64,000 nucleotides of DNA from Pseudotamlana haliotis. GTDB taxonomy: Bacteria; Bacteroidota; Bacteroidia; Flavobacteriales; Flavobacteriaceae. The stretch covers positions 50,596 to 114,595 of the forward strand of contig NZ_WAAT01000001.1 in assembly GCF_008806375.1 (NCBI RefSeq). Reading direction: 5' to 3'. The translations under genes were made by a program, and so were the position numbers. Positions 56,263 to 64,000 of the stretch are shown here, in pieces. The stretch's first letter is position 1; each line of letters opens with the position of its first letter. The notes below the pieces were generated by a model. The model made no database searches, was not told where the DNA came from, and saw only the letters and a program-made list of their open reading frames with translations.

Positions 56263-57084
56263 TTATTCTCTAAATGAAGTTACCCCAAATTTCTTGGCTT
56301 CAGCAATCGCATGTGGTGCTAAAGATTTCAAGTTTGAAATACGAGAGTCGTTAGACGGGTGTGTACTTAACAACTCTGCAGGTTCACCCCCTTTATTGCT
56401 TGCTTTCATACGCTCCCATAGTTTTGAAGCTTCAGTAGGGTCATAACCTGCAACCGCCATAATATATAAACCAATTTTATCAGCTTCAGTTTCATGACTT
56501 CTACTAAAAGGAAGCATGGCGCCTACTTGAGTTCCAACACCATAGTATTCATTAAATAAATTTCTATCGCTTTCATCCTGCAAAACCACATTTCCTGCAA
56601 CAGCCCCAAACTGTTGTAACATGCCTGCACTCATACGTTGCTGACCGTGATTCGCTAAAGCATGAGCCACTTCATGCCCCATAATTACTGCCACTCCTGT
56701 TTCACTTTGAGCAACAGGAAGTATTCCAGTATAAAAAACGATTTTACCTCCTGGCATACACCAAGCATTTTCGGTAGGGTCATCAACCAAGTGGTACTCC
56801 CATTTATAATCATCTAAATACCCGTGATACCCATTTGCAGACAGCCAACGCTCGGATGCTGCTGCAATACGCTCACCTACTCGAGTAATCATTTGCGCAT
56901 CTTTGGTTCCAGTGACTATCTTATTTTCAGCAAGAAAGGCATCATACTGTGCAAAAGACGTTGGAAATAAATCTGAATTTGGCACCAATGCCATGGTTTT
57001 TTTTCCTGTAAACGGATTTGTTGCACAAGAAAAAATGATTAATGAAAGTACTAATAGTGAAAGTATATTTTTACTAGATATCAT
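56263..57084 (-). CDS. M48 family lipoprotein metallopeptidase
   Basis: 273 residues from the ATG at 57084 (MISSKNILSLLVLSLIIFSC), which places a proper lipobox IFSC at Cys20; the longer frame adds 33 hydrophobic residues not expected in the family. The zinc-protease motif is HEVAH in MGHEVAHALANHG, with the third ligand in the SHETEADKIGLYIM block. Downstream, STHPSNDSRISNL is the usual C-terminal signature. It resembles LoiP/YcaL/BepA-type periplasmic proteases that clear misfolded outer-membrane proteins. It ends in the hairpin at 56192-56221. Confidence 0.93.
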   Translation of the reverse strand: MISSKNILSLLVLSLIIFSCATNPFTGKKTMALVPNSDLFPTSFAQYDAFLAENKIVTGTKDAQMITRVGERIAAASERWLSANGYHGYLDDYKWEYHLVDDPTENAWCMPGGKIVFYTGILPVAQSETGVAVIMGHEVAHALANHGQQRMSAGMLQQFGAVAGNVVLQDESDRNLFNEYYGVGTQVGAMLPFSRSHETEADKIGLYIMAVAGYDPTEASKLWERMKASNKGGEPAELLSTHPSNDSRISNLKSLAPHAIAEAKKFGVTSFRE

Positions 57085-57313
57085 TCTAAAAATTCTATTT
57101 TTAATTAACAATTTGAGTAGGCTAAAATATAGTATATTCTCTAAAACAATTAACGCAATTGATATAAATTGTTTAAAAATCACGAACGACTCTCAGATTT
57201 TATTTCAGTGCACACAAAGATGCGCATATTCCTTTTGACGCCAAATGAATAATGATAGAATCGGTTATGTTATGAAGGAGTCTTCATTACGACCAAAATA
57301 AAAAATCAAACCT

Positions 57314-57793
57314 ATGAATAAGCTATTTGTTATAATCACTTTATTGTTATTCAACTGTAATTCTTCTGCTCAAAAACAGAAAAAAGACAGTTCAAAAGAC
57401 TTTGAAATCACTAAAACCGAAGCCCAATGGCGTGCCCAATTAACAAACCTTGAATATCATGTTTTACGAGAAGCAGGCACCGAACGCCCTTTTAGCAGTC
57501 CGTTTAACAATAACAAAAAAGAAGGCATTTATGCCTGTAAAGCTTGTAACACCCCCCTGTTTAAAAGTGAACATAAATATAATTCGGGCTCAGGTTGGCC
57601 TAGTTTTGATAGAGAAATAGAAGGAAACGTTGCCTTTTCAACTGATAAAGACTTAGGATACACCAGAACTGAAGAACATTGCGCTACTTGTGGCGGCCAT
57701 TTAGGACACGTATTTAACGATGGGCCAAAAGATACAACTGGGAAACGCCATTGTATCAATGGTATCGCTTTAACCTTCATACCCAAAGCGTAG
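57314..57793 (+). CDS. msrB: Lipoprotein peptide-methionine (R)-S-oxide reductase MsrB
   Basis: A 159-residue enzyme that reduces methionine-R-sulfoxide in proteins. The N-terminal leader ends in LLFNC (Cys15), so the enzyme is probably anchored in the envelope rather than cytoplasmic. Zinc ligands are Cys75, 78 (YACKACN) and Cys123, 126 (HCATCGGHLGHVF); the catalytic Cys147 is in KRHCINGIAL. The GSGWPSF segment is present. No MsrA domain is fused or adjacent. Its stop codon lies only 2 bp from the stop of the convergent NDH-2 gene. The exported location suggests repair of periplasmic proteins. Confidence 0.95.
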   Translation: MNKLFVIITLLLFNCNSSAQKQKKDSSKDFEITKTEAQWRAQLTNLEYHVLREAGTERPFSSPFNNNKKEGIYACKACNTPLFKSEHKYNSGSGWPSFDREIEGNVAFSTDKDLGYTRTEEHCATCGGHLGHVFNDGPKDTTGKRHCINGIALTFIPKA

Positions 57794-57795
57794 CA

Positions 57796-59088
57796 TTATT
57801 TTTTATGCTTCTTCAGCTTTTCTTTGTACGGCCTAATAATGAGACGGGCTTCACGATCAAAACGGATATAATTATAAACCCAGTTTACAAAAACAACCAT
57901 ACGGTTTCTAAATCCTATTAAGAAGAATAAATGTACAAACATCCAAACGTACCAAGCAAAAATCCCTTGAAATTTAAAGTTTTTCATATCCACTACAGCT
58001 TTATTTCTTCCAATAGTAGCCATAGAACCTTTGTCTTTATACTTAAAAGGTGTCATCGGTTTCTTTTCAAGCAATCGCAACATATTGTCACCTAACTGCG
58101 TACCTTGCTGAATGGCCGGTTGTGCCATCATGGGGTAACCAGTAGGAAATTCCTCAGTAACCATACAAGCAATATCTCCAACGGCAAAAATATTTTCAAA
58201 TCCGTTGACTTGACTAAATTCATTAACGAGAATACGATTACCACGAGTTACAAAAGATTCACTATCTAATCCTTTAATTAAGGCGCCTTTCACACCGGCT
58301 GCCCAGACTAAAGTTTGGGTTTTAAAAGCAATATCACCATTTGTAGTCGCAACAGAGCCATCATAGTTAGTAACTCGTAAATTCTTCCAAACGTTAACCC
58401 CTAATTTTTCTAAAAAATCTTCTGCTTTTTGTGAAGCTTCAGCGCTCATGCCTTTTAATAAACAATCACTAGACTGAACCAAGTTAATTTGCGCCATACG
58501 CGTATCTAAATCGGGGTAATCTTTTGGTAGGATCCCTTTTTTAATTTCCGCTAAAGCACCAGCCAACTCCACCCCTGTTGGTCCGCCACCAACAATCACA
58601 AAATTCATTAGAGCATTGCGCTCATTTAAATCTGAAGTAAGCAAAGCATCTTCAAAATTCTCAAGAATCAAACTTCGAAGGTCTAAAGACTGCGGTATGG
58701 TTTTCATGGCCATACTGTTTTTTTCAACCTCAGAGTTCCCAAAATAATTAGTTTTAGAACCCGAAGCCACAACGAGATAATCAAAACCTAAGCTTCCAAT
58801 GTTCGTTCTGAGCTCATTTTTTTCAGTGTCTATAAATTCGACGTTCGCCAATCTGAAGAAAAAATTAGGAAAGTTTTTTAATATTTTCCTGATGGGATAT
58901 GCAATAGAATCTGGCTCCAAGCCTCCCGTAGAAACCTGATACAATAAGGGTTGAAAGTTGTGATAATTATTTTTATCTAAAAGTACCACTTGCACTTCTT
59001 GTTTCGATAATTTTCTCGCTAACGCAACTCCTGCAAAACCTCCACCTATAATAACAATGCGTGGATAACTCGTTCTTGGTATATTCAT
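57796..59088 (-). CDS. Type II NADH:quinone oxidoreductase (NDH-2)
   Basis: A 430-residue flavoprotein with two Rossmann folds: FAD-binding VIIGGGFAGVALARKLSK (residues ~12-29) and NADH-binding FVIVGGGPTGVELAGALAE (~163-181). The family motifs LVWAAGVKG and IFAVGDIA (FAD tail) are present, and AQPAIQQGTQLGDNM is the quinone-site signature. The C-terminus carries an amphipathic or hydrophobic region (FAWYVWMFVHLFFLIGFRNRMVVF) that anchors it to the inner membrane. It oxidises NADH and reduces menaquinone without proton pumping. It is transcribed divergently from lpdA. Confidence 0.93.
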   Translation of the reverse strand: MNIPRTSYPRIVIIGGGFAGVALARKLSKQEVQVVLLDKNNYHNFQPLLYQVSTGGLEPDSIAYPIRKILKNFPNFFFRLANVEFIDTEKNELRTNIGSLGFDYLVVASGSKTNYFGNSEVEKNSMAMKTIPQSLDLRSLILENFEDALLTSDLNERNALMNFVIVGGGPTGVELAGALAEIKKGILPKDYPDLDTRMAQINLVQSSDCLLKGMSAEASQKAEDFLEKLGVNVWKNLRVTNYDGSVATTNGDIAFKTQTLVWAAGVKGALIKGLDSESFVTRGNRILVNEFSQVNGFENIFAVGDIACMVTEEFPTGYPMMAQPAIQQGTQLGDNMLRLLEKKPMTPFKYKDKGSMATIGRNKAVVDMKNFKFQGIFAWYVWMFVHLFFLIGFRNRMVVFVNWVYNYIRFDREARLIIRPYKEKLKKHKK

Positions 59089-59193
59089 AAATTATATCTT
59101 GCTAACAAAGGTAAGATAAAGATGTAAAAATTAACCCTACTATATTCCATATTCGGTTTCGATTTCGTAAATTCGTAACCTAAAATTTAACAC

Positions 59194-60585
59194 ATGAGTA
59201 AATACGACATCATCATTATTGGAAGTGGTCCTGGAGGATATGTAACAGGAATTAGAGCATCGCAACTTGGCTTCAAGGTAGCGATTGTAGAAAAAGAAAA
59301 CCTTGGAGGAATCTGCTTAAATTGGGGCTGTATTCCTACAAAAGCTTTACTAAAAAGTGCTCAAGTTTATGATTATTTAAAACACGTTGATGAATACGGA
59401 TTGAAAGCAGAAGCAATCGATAAAGATTTTGAAGCTGTAATTAAACGTAGTCGCGGTGTAGCTGAAGGCATGAGTAAAGGTGTTCAGTTCTTAATGAAGA
59501 AAAACAAAATCGATATTATTAAAGGTTTTGGTAAAATCAAAACTGGAAAAAAAGTTGATGTAACTGCTGAGGACGGTACAGTAACAGAATATAGCGCAGA
59601 TAACATAATTATTGCAACGGGAGCACGTTCTCGCGAATTACCAAGTTTACCACAAGATGGCAAAAAAGTAATTGGTTACCGTCAAGCGATGTCATTACCA
59701 AAACAACCTAAGAAAATGATTGTTGTTGGTTCTGGAGCAATTGGTGTAGAGTTTGCACATTTTTACAACTCAATGGGTACAGAAGTAACTATTGTTGAAT
59801 TTATGCCAAACGTAGTACCTGTTGAAGACGTTGATATTTCTAAAGCATTTGCTAGTTCTTTAAAGAAATCTGGAATTAATGTGATGACAAATTCTTCTGT
59901 AGAATCTGTAGATACTTCAGGAAAAGGTGTAGTTGCAAAAGTAAAAACTAAAAAAGGAGAAGAAACTCTAGAAGCTGATATTTTATTATCTGCTGTAGGT
60001 ATCAAATCTAATATTGAAAACATTGGTCTAGAAGATGTTGGAATTGTTGTCGATAGAGACAAAATCTTAGTTAACGATTTCTACCAAACTAACATCCCTG
60101 GTTACTATGCTATTGGTGATGTAGTTCCTGGACAAGCTTTAGCGCACGTCGCTTCCGCGGAAGGGATTACTTGTGTAGAAAAATTAGCTGGATTACATAC
60201 AGAAGCTATCGATTACGGTAATGTTCCTGGATGTACTTACGCCTCTCCTGAAATTGCTTCTGTTGGTTTAACTGAAGCTAAAGCGATTGAAGAAGGTTAC
60301 GACATTAAAGTTGGAAAATTCCCATTCTCTGCCTCTGGTAAAGCTTCTGCTTCTGGAAACAAAGAAGGTTTCGTAAAAGTTATTTTCGATGCTAAATACG
60401 GTGAATGGTTAGGTTGTCATATGATTGGTGCAGGTGTTACCGATATGATTGCTGAAGCTGTACTAGGTAGAAAATTAGAAACTACAGGTCATGAAGTATT
60501 AAAAACCATCCACCCTCACCCAACTATGAGTGAAGCGGTAATGGAAGCGGTTGCTGATGCTTATGATGAAGTGATACACTTATAG
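59194..60585 (+). CDS. lpdA: Dihydrolipoyl dehydrogenase
   Basis: A 463-residue E3 subunit of 2-oxoacid dehydrogenase complexes and the glycine cleavage system, reoxidising lipoamide with NAD. FAD-binding IIIGSGPGGYVTGIRASQLG, redox disulfide Cys41/Cys46 in GGICLNWGCIPTK, NAD-binding MIVVGSGAIGVEFAHFY, YAIGDVVPGQALAHVASAEG and the catalytic His in IHPHPTMSEAV. There is no lipoyl domain at the N-terminus. E1 and E2 genes are not adjacent. Its stop codon overlaps the left arm of a 29-bp inverted repeat. Confidence 0.97.
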   Translation: MSKYDIIIIGSGPGGYVTGIRASQLGFKVAIVEKENLGGICLNWGCIPTKALLKSAQVYDYLKHVDEYGLKAEAIDKDFEAVIKRSRGVAEGMSKGVQFLMKKNKIDIIKGFGKIKTGKKVDVTAEDGTVTEYSADNIIIATGARSRELPSLPQDGKKVIGYRQAMSLPKQPKKMIVVGSGAIGVEFAHFYNSMGTEVTIVEFMPNVVPVEDVDISKAFASSLKKSGINVMTNSSVESVDTSGKGVVAKVKTKKGEETLEADILLSAVGIKSNIENIGLEDVGIVVDRDKILVNDFYQTNIPGYYAIGDVVPGQALAHVASAEGITCVEKLAGLHTEAIDYGNVPGCTYASPEIASVGLTEAKAIEEGYDIKVGKFPFSASGKASASGNKEGFVKVIFDAKYGEWLGCHMIGAGVTDMIAEAVLGRKLETTGHEVLKTIHPHPTMSEAVMEAVADAYDEVIHL

Positions 60586-60733
60586 CCCCACCTAGCCTCC
60601 CCAAAGGGGAGGAACTTTAACTCGGACGGTTTCATATAAAAAAAATGCGATTCAAAATTGAATCGCATTTTTTTATGCTTCATTTTCACAGCAGAGTATG
60701 CGTCCCTCCCCTTTGAGGAGGCTAGGTGGGGCT
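60584..60733. repeat. 29-bp inverted repeat pair around a bidirectional terminator
   Basis: The arms 60584-60612 and 60705-60733 (beginning AGCCCCACCTAGCCTCC on their own strands) are inverted copies with one mismatch in 29. Each arm also holds an internal CTCC/GGAG foldback. They fill the spacer between lpdA and aroQ and touch both stop codons. The sequence resembles dispersed C-rich repeats of Bacteroidota. Confidence 0.8.
60638..60674. terminator. Bidirectional terminator between lpdA and aroQ
   Basis: A 17-bp perfect stem (60639-60655 with 60658-60674, core ATGCGATTCAA) with a 2-base AA loop, bounded by A8 and T7 runs, so it works for both convergent genes. It lies in the middle of the larger 60584-60733 inverted repeat. 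Confidence 0.92.
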
Positions 60734-60734
60734 T

Positions 60735-61148
60735 TTAAAAACTCTGAATCGCCAAATCATAACTTTTCATACCAAAGCCAAGAATAACCCCTTTAGCATT
60801 GGGAGAAATATACGATTGGTGTCTAAATTCCTCTCGACTAAAAGTATTAGAAATATGAACTTCTACTACAGGAGTTTCAATCCCCTTAATCGCATCACCA
60901 ATACCTATGGAAGTATGTGTGTAGGCACCAGCATTTAACACAACGCCATCATAACTAAAACCAACTTCGTGCAGTTTATTAATCAACTCCCCTTCAACAT
61001 TAGATTGATAGTAACTTAGCTCTACTTCTGAATACTTTTTTTTAAGGGTTTCAAAATAGTCTTGAAAAGTTAAGCTTCCATATATTTCAGGCTCTCTTTT
61101 TCCCAATAAATTAAGATTTGGGCCATTAATAATTATTATTTTTTTCAT
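60735..61148 (-). CDS. aroQ: Type II 3-dehydroquinate dehydratase
   Basis: 137 residues from the ATG at 61148 (MKKIIIINGPNLNLLG); a GTG three codons earlier is less likely. The enzyme dehydrates 3-dehydroquinate to 3-dehydroshikimate. INGPNLNLLGKREPEIYG holds the catalytic Arg/Tyr loop, YQSNVEGELINKLHE and LNAGAYTHTSIGIGDAI follow, and the catalytic His is in VEVHISN before FSREEFRHQSYIS. The size is standard for the dodecameric type II enzyme. No other shikimate gene is adjacent. It converges with lpdA across the inverted-repeat terminator. Confidence 0.96.
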   Translation of the reverse strand: MKKIIIINGPNLNLLGKREPEIYGSLTFQDYFETLKKKYSEVELSYYQSNVEGELINKLHEVGFSYDGVVLNAGAYTHTSIGIGDAIKGIETPVVEVHISNTFSREEFRHQSYISPNAKGVILGFGMKSYDLAIQSF

Positions 61149-61300
61149 TGATTTCACTTAAATTCTCAGTAAAAGTACAAAAGTTGCCACTTATAAACCG
61201 TTTATGGGACTTCTAGATTTTAATTTATATCATTTATTTAGTTAAAAACTATCAAGCATTGTATCTTTATTGTTCTTTTTTAAAATAGATTGTTTTTTTA

Positions 61301-62098
61301 ATGAAAATTATATTTTACATATCCTTATTATCTCTATTATCTCTAAGCAGTTTAGGCTACGCTCAAATTTTTAACATAGAAAATTTTGTAATAGAAAAAG
61401 ATACTATTGGTTTTTCCGGTGGTATTGATCTCAATATATCCCTAGTGAAAAACACTAAAACTAATTTTAGTTTTAATAATTACGGTTATATAGAATATAG
61501 AATACATAAACATTTATTCTCTCTAACCTCACACGTTCATATAAAACGTGTTGATTATGAAGATGATATTAATAATAACTCACTGTTGTTAAAATATGAT
61601 TACCAAGCCCGTAAACATTTATTTTTTGAGAGTTTCATACAAAATTACACCAATCAAGTTAGTAAAATAAATAATAGATTTATGGTGGGTTCTGGTGCTC
61701 GTTTTCAATTTGTTGAAACGAAAAAATTCATGTACTCTTTTGGATCTTATTTCATGTACGTTTATGAACATGAAGACGACAATATAGGTCATGAAGATGA
61801 TGAGGACCACATTAAAGTCCCTAGCGTTTATCATAATGATTTGAGATTAGGTCTATACCTATCTTCAGTATATGACCTTACAGAAAATATTTCTTTTAAA
61901 TTGGCTACATTTTACCAACCTGAGATCACCTACTTTAAGGATTATAGGTTTGATTTAATGGCGAGAGCTTCACTTAAAATTTTTAAAAACCTCGAGTATA
62001 ATATTTCATACATACTAAGTTTAGATTCATATCCTGCATTTGAAGTACCAACAACCCAATATCAATTACTCAACGGTTTATCTTATACTTTTAAGTAA
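61301..62098 (+). CDS. DUF481-like outer-membrane barrel protein
   Basis: A 265-residue protein with a signal peptide (residues 1-21, ending LGYAQ) and strands typical of DUF481: TIGFSGGIDLNISLVKNTKTN, LLLKYDYQARKHLFFESFIQN, FMVGSGARFQFVE and LYLSSVYDLTENISFKLATFYQPE, closing in LLNGLSYTFK with a terminal Phe-Lys. A loop near residues 165-180 is strongly acidic and His-rich (YEHEDDNIGHEDDEDH). The family is induced by salt or stress in some bacteria, but its role is not established. The leader carries TATCTTTA about 40 bp upstream, a weak -7 candidate. It is a single gene. Confidence 0.78.
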   Translation: MKIIFYISLLSLLSLSSLGYAQIFNIENFVIEKDTIGFSGGIDLNISLVKNTKTNFSFNNYGYIEYRIHKHLFSLTSHVHIKRVDYEDDINNNSLLLKYDYQARKHLFFESFIQNYTNQVSKINNRFMVGSGARFQFVETKKFMYSFGSYFMYVYEHEDDNIGHEDDEDHIKVPSVYHNDLRLGLYLSSVYDLTENISFKLATFYQPEITYFKDYRFDLMARASLKIFKNLEYNISYILSLDSYPAFEVPTTQYQLLNGLSYTFK

Positions 62099-62229
62099 AC
62101 AATGAATGACAAGTTACTGTTTATAGTATAAAAAGAGGTGCTTTTTAAAGTCAAGGAATTTGCCATAATTAAGCTTTTCTTAAGACTGTATAAACAACCT
62201 CTTTATTTGTATACTAATTTCCAGTTATT

Positions 62230-62760
62230 TTAGAACTGAAATAAAATTCCTGCATTTATATTCCCTAAATAAAAGTCTCCTGAATCATAATAACCATTTT
62301 CAAAACCGCTTCCAGCAAAAACACTCTCATAAGAAGTAAACACTTCAATTGCATCATTAATATCTAAAGACACTACTGGCTTTAAATAAAAGCCACCATC
62401 AAAATTATTTGACACCCCAATGGCATAACCAATATCTAACCCAGCGGAAAGCATATCAAGTAATTTTAAACGTGCAGCGGCTGCAATTGGAACAAACTGC
62501 AAGTCCGATGCTTCAATAGTTATTCCAACTGCAGTAAAATCTTCACCGAAAAAATTTCTAAAACCCGAAGTAACACCCAAGTTTACAAAGTCATCAATAT
62601 CAGTAAAATAATAATAAGCATCTACACCTACAGCTACCGTATAGAAATCGGAACCATCACCAACTGGGATTCCAACTGACCCTCCAATTTTAAAAGTTTG
62701 AGCATTCATCGAGCTTAATGAGAACAAAGAAATCACTGCTACAAATAATAATTTTTTCAT
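62230..62760 (-). CDS. Small outer-membrane beta-barrel protein
   Basis: A 176-residue protein with a clear signal peptide (residues 1-20, ending MNAQ) and a regular series of amphipathic strands: TFKIGGSVGIPVGDG, YTVAVGVDAYYYF, VNLGVTSGFRNFFG, VPIAAAARLKLL, LSAGLDIGYAIG, GFYLKPVVSLDI and a closing LGNINAGILFQF with terminal Phe, the BAM signal. It resembles OmpX/OmpW-sized eight-stranded barrels of flavobacteria. No ligand or enzymatic motif is visible. It is monocistronic, divergent from xerD with a 196-bp AT-rich spacer. Confidence 0.85.
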   Translation of the reverse strand: MKKLLFVAVISLFSLSSMNAQTFKIGGSVGIPVGDGSDFYTVAVGVDAYYYFTDIDDFVNLGVTSGFRNFFGEDFTAVGITIEASDLQFVPIAAAARLKLLDMLSAGLDIGYAIGVSNNFDGGFYLKPVVSLDINDAIEVFTSYESVFAGSGFENGYYDSGDFYLGNINAGILFQF

Positions 62761-62956
62761 AATGAATTAAATTTAATAGTTTATCCAATTAAAGTAATAA
62801 ATTTCTCAGTATTAAGGAATATCCTAATGTCAACTTATTAACAATTTTACAAACAAAATTAACATACAAGTTTAATAATCAACAAAATACGAACAAAATT
62901 CACCTGTTCATCCTAAAATAACTCATATAAATCTTCTTTTACTTAAATTTACCCTC

Positions 62957-63853
62957 ATGACATGGAAGCAAGCACTTAAAGATTATCAATTGTATTTAAA
63001 AATAGAACGCGGATTATCGTCCAACTCCATAAACAACTATGCTCTAGATGTCAATAAGTTAATGCGTTATTTAGAAAATAATAGTATTTCTGTTTCTCCA
63101 TTAAATATAACTACAGAAGCCATTCAGCAATTTATCTATGAAACCGCCAAAGAATTAAACACCCGATCACAGTCCCGTTTAATTTCTGGATTACGCAGTT
63201 TTTTTAGTTATTTAATTTTTGAAGATTATATCAAAATCAATCCACTTGAGCTTATTGAGAGTCCGAAAATAGGCCGAAAATTACCTGATACCCTATCAGA
63301 AGAAGAGATAGATGCTATTATTAGCGCCATTGATTTGAGCAAACCTGAAGGCGAAAGAAATCGTGCTATGCTTGAAACACTTTATGGTTGTGGTTTACGT
63401 GTTAGCGAACTTATCAATTTAAAAATATCAGATTTATTTTTCGAAGAAGGGTTTATCAAAGTCACAGGAAAAGGCGACAAACAACGTTTCGTTCCTATTG
63501 TGGATGTGACTCAAAAATATATCAACATCTATCGAAAAGAGATTAGAAACCATATGAACATACAAGCGGGTTTTGAAGACACCCTCTTTTTAAACCGTCG
63601 TGGAAAACAACTTACCAGAGCTATGGTGTTTACCATTATAAAACAGCTCGTTAAAAAAATTGGCTTAGAAAAAAACGTATCACCACATACCTTCAGACAT
63701 TCATTCGCCACCCACCTCTTACAAAATGATGCCGATTTAAGGTCTATTCAATTGATGTTAGGCCACGAAAGCATTACCACCACCGAAATTTATGTTCACC
63801 TTGATAGAAGTCATCTCACTGAAGTTGTAGAGAAGTATCACCCTAGGAAGTAG
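62957..63853 (+). CDS. xerD: Site-specific tyrosine recombinase XerD
   Basis: A 298-residue recombinase that resolves chromosome dimers at dif with XerC. A SAM-like N-terminal core-binding domain (residues ~5-90: YQLYLKIERGLSSNSINNY) precedes the catalytic domain with the full set Arg148 (CGLRVSEL), Lys172, His244 and Arg247 (SPHTFRHSFATH), His270 (LGHESITTT) and Tyr279 (EIYVHLD). Length and the LLQNDADLRSIQLMLGH segment fit XerD rather than a phage integrase, and no attachment site or phage gene is near. TTAAATTTACCC just before the start resembles the upstream region of the 2253 gene. Confidence 0.93.
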   Translation: MTWKQALKDYQLYLKIERGLSSNSINNYALDVNKLMRYLENNSISVSPLNITTEAIQQFIYETAKELNTRSQSRLISGLRSFFSYLIFEDYIKINPLELIESPKIGRKLPDTLSEEEIDAIISAIDLSKPEGERNRAMLETLYGCGLRVSELINLKISDLFFEEGFIKVTGKGDKQRFVPIVDVTQKYINIYRKEIRNHMNIQAGFEDTLFLNRRGKQLTRAMVFTIIKQLVKKIGLEKNVSPHTFRHSFATHLLQNDADLRSIQLMLGHESITTTEIYVHLDRSHLTEVVEKYHPRK

Positions 63854-63933
63854 TTGTTGCTTGGTTTGTTTGCTGAAAATATTAATTTTGGAAAAACACC
63901 TTAACACCAAACTAAATAAGTCCAAATCCGTTT

Positions 63934-63977
63934 AAAAGGGAGTAGATTTAGTGCTATACTGTAGGCTTCCCTTTTTT
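63934..63977 (+). terminator. Hairpin downstream of xerD
   Basis: AAAAGGGA (63934-63941) pairs with TCCCTTTT (63968-63975) across a 26-base loop, followed by T to 63977. It is 80 bp past the xerD stop, so it may be a terminator, or the end of an element that continues beyond the window. Confidence 0.45.
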
Positions 63978-64000
63978 AGGACACCTTAAAATTCGACAAA

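Noticed and set aside
62957..63853. XerD as an integrase of a mobile element
   Set aside because: Length and motifs fit the housekeeping recombinase and no phage, tRNA or attachment repeat is next to it.

Overview
The window is a stretch of AT-rich bacterial chromosome, very probably from a marine-type Flavobacteriaceae species (phylum Bacteroidota). The support is the gene set: bacillithiol synthase BshA, TamB next to a divergent tsaD, a flavobacterial-type LptD, the paired DUF6452/DUF6048 genes, type II NADH dehydrogenase and DUF4159. Shine-Dalgarno sequences are nearly absent, several upstream regions carry TAnnTTTG-like -7 boxes, and short palindromic intergenic repeats of a kind I recognise from this family are scattered through. 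No plasmid, phage, CRISPR, tRNA or rRNA was seen. It reads as an ordinary, gene-dense core region with one IS3-type remnant.

Layout. 1-3 kb: the end of an outer-membrane barrel gene, a PliI-like (lysozyme inhibitor) lipoprotein, a VOC protein and a two-domain lipoprotein. 3-12.3 kb, all minus strand: an amidase - MlaD - membrane Fe-S protein - CCG-domain protein - small conserved protein run, then a secreted GH3/serine-hydrolase fusion and bshA. 12.4-20.8 kb: lptD, ridA, a hybrid histidine kinase whose phosphoacceptor His is replaced by Tyr, guaC, a ModF-like ABC ATPase and an N-acetylglucosamine kinase-like gene. 20.9-27.5 kb minus: gapA and pfkA (glycolytic pair), then tamB.

27.7-33.6 kb plus: tsaD, a parvulin, rsmE, DUF4159, a SpoU methylase, an AI-2E family permease and a PG_1098-like methylase. 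Together with rlmD (35.2 kb), rlmL (39 kb) and another methylase (40 kb) this makes an RNA-modification-rich stretch, interrupted by rocD, DUF6452/DUF6048 and osmC-like genes. 40.7-49 kb: a ZIP transporter, a DUF885 peptidase, DUF4268, a lone IS3 orfA, a TPR protein and gyrA. 49-64 kb: clpC, an Lrp regulator divergent from metE, a UMF1-type MFS permease, an M48 lipoprotein protease, lipoprotein MsrB, NDH-2, lpdA, aroQ, a DUF481 protein, a small beta-barrel and xerD.

Functionally the window covers envelope assembly (LptD, TamB, MlaD, amidase), peptidoglycan recycling (GH3, GlcNAc kinase), redox defence (bacillithiol, MsrB, OsmC), central metabolism and RNA modification. I did not find a clear new multi-gene system. 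The most unusual items are the His-less hybrid kinase, the 29-bp inverted repeat around the lpdA/aroQ terminator, the amidase/MlaD/Fe-S operon, the PliI-like lipoprotein and the palindrome in the lrp-metE spacer.
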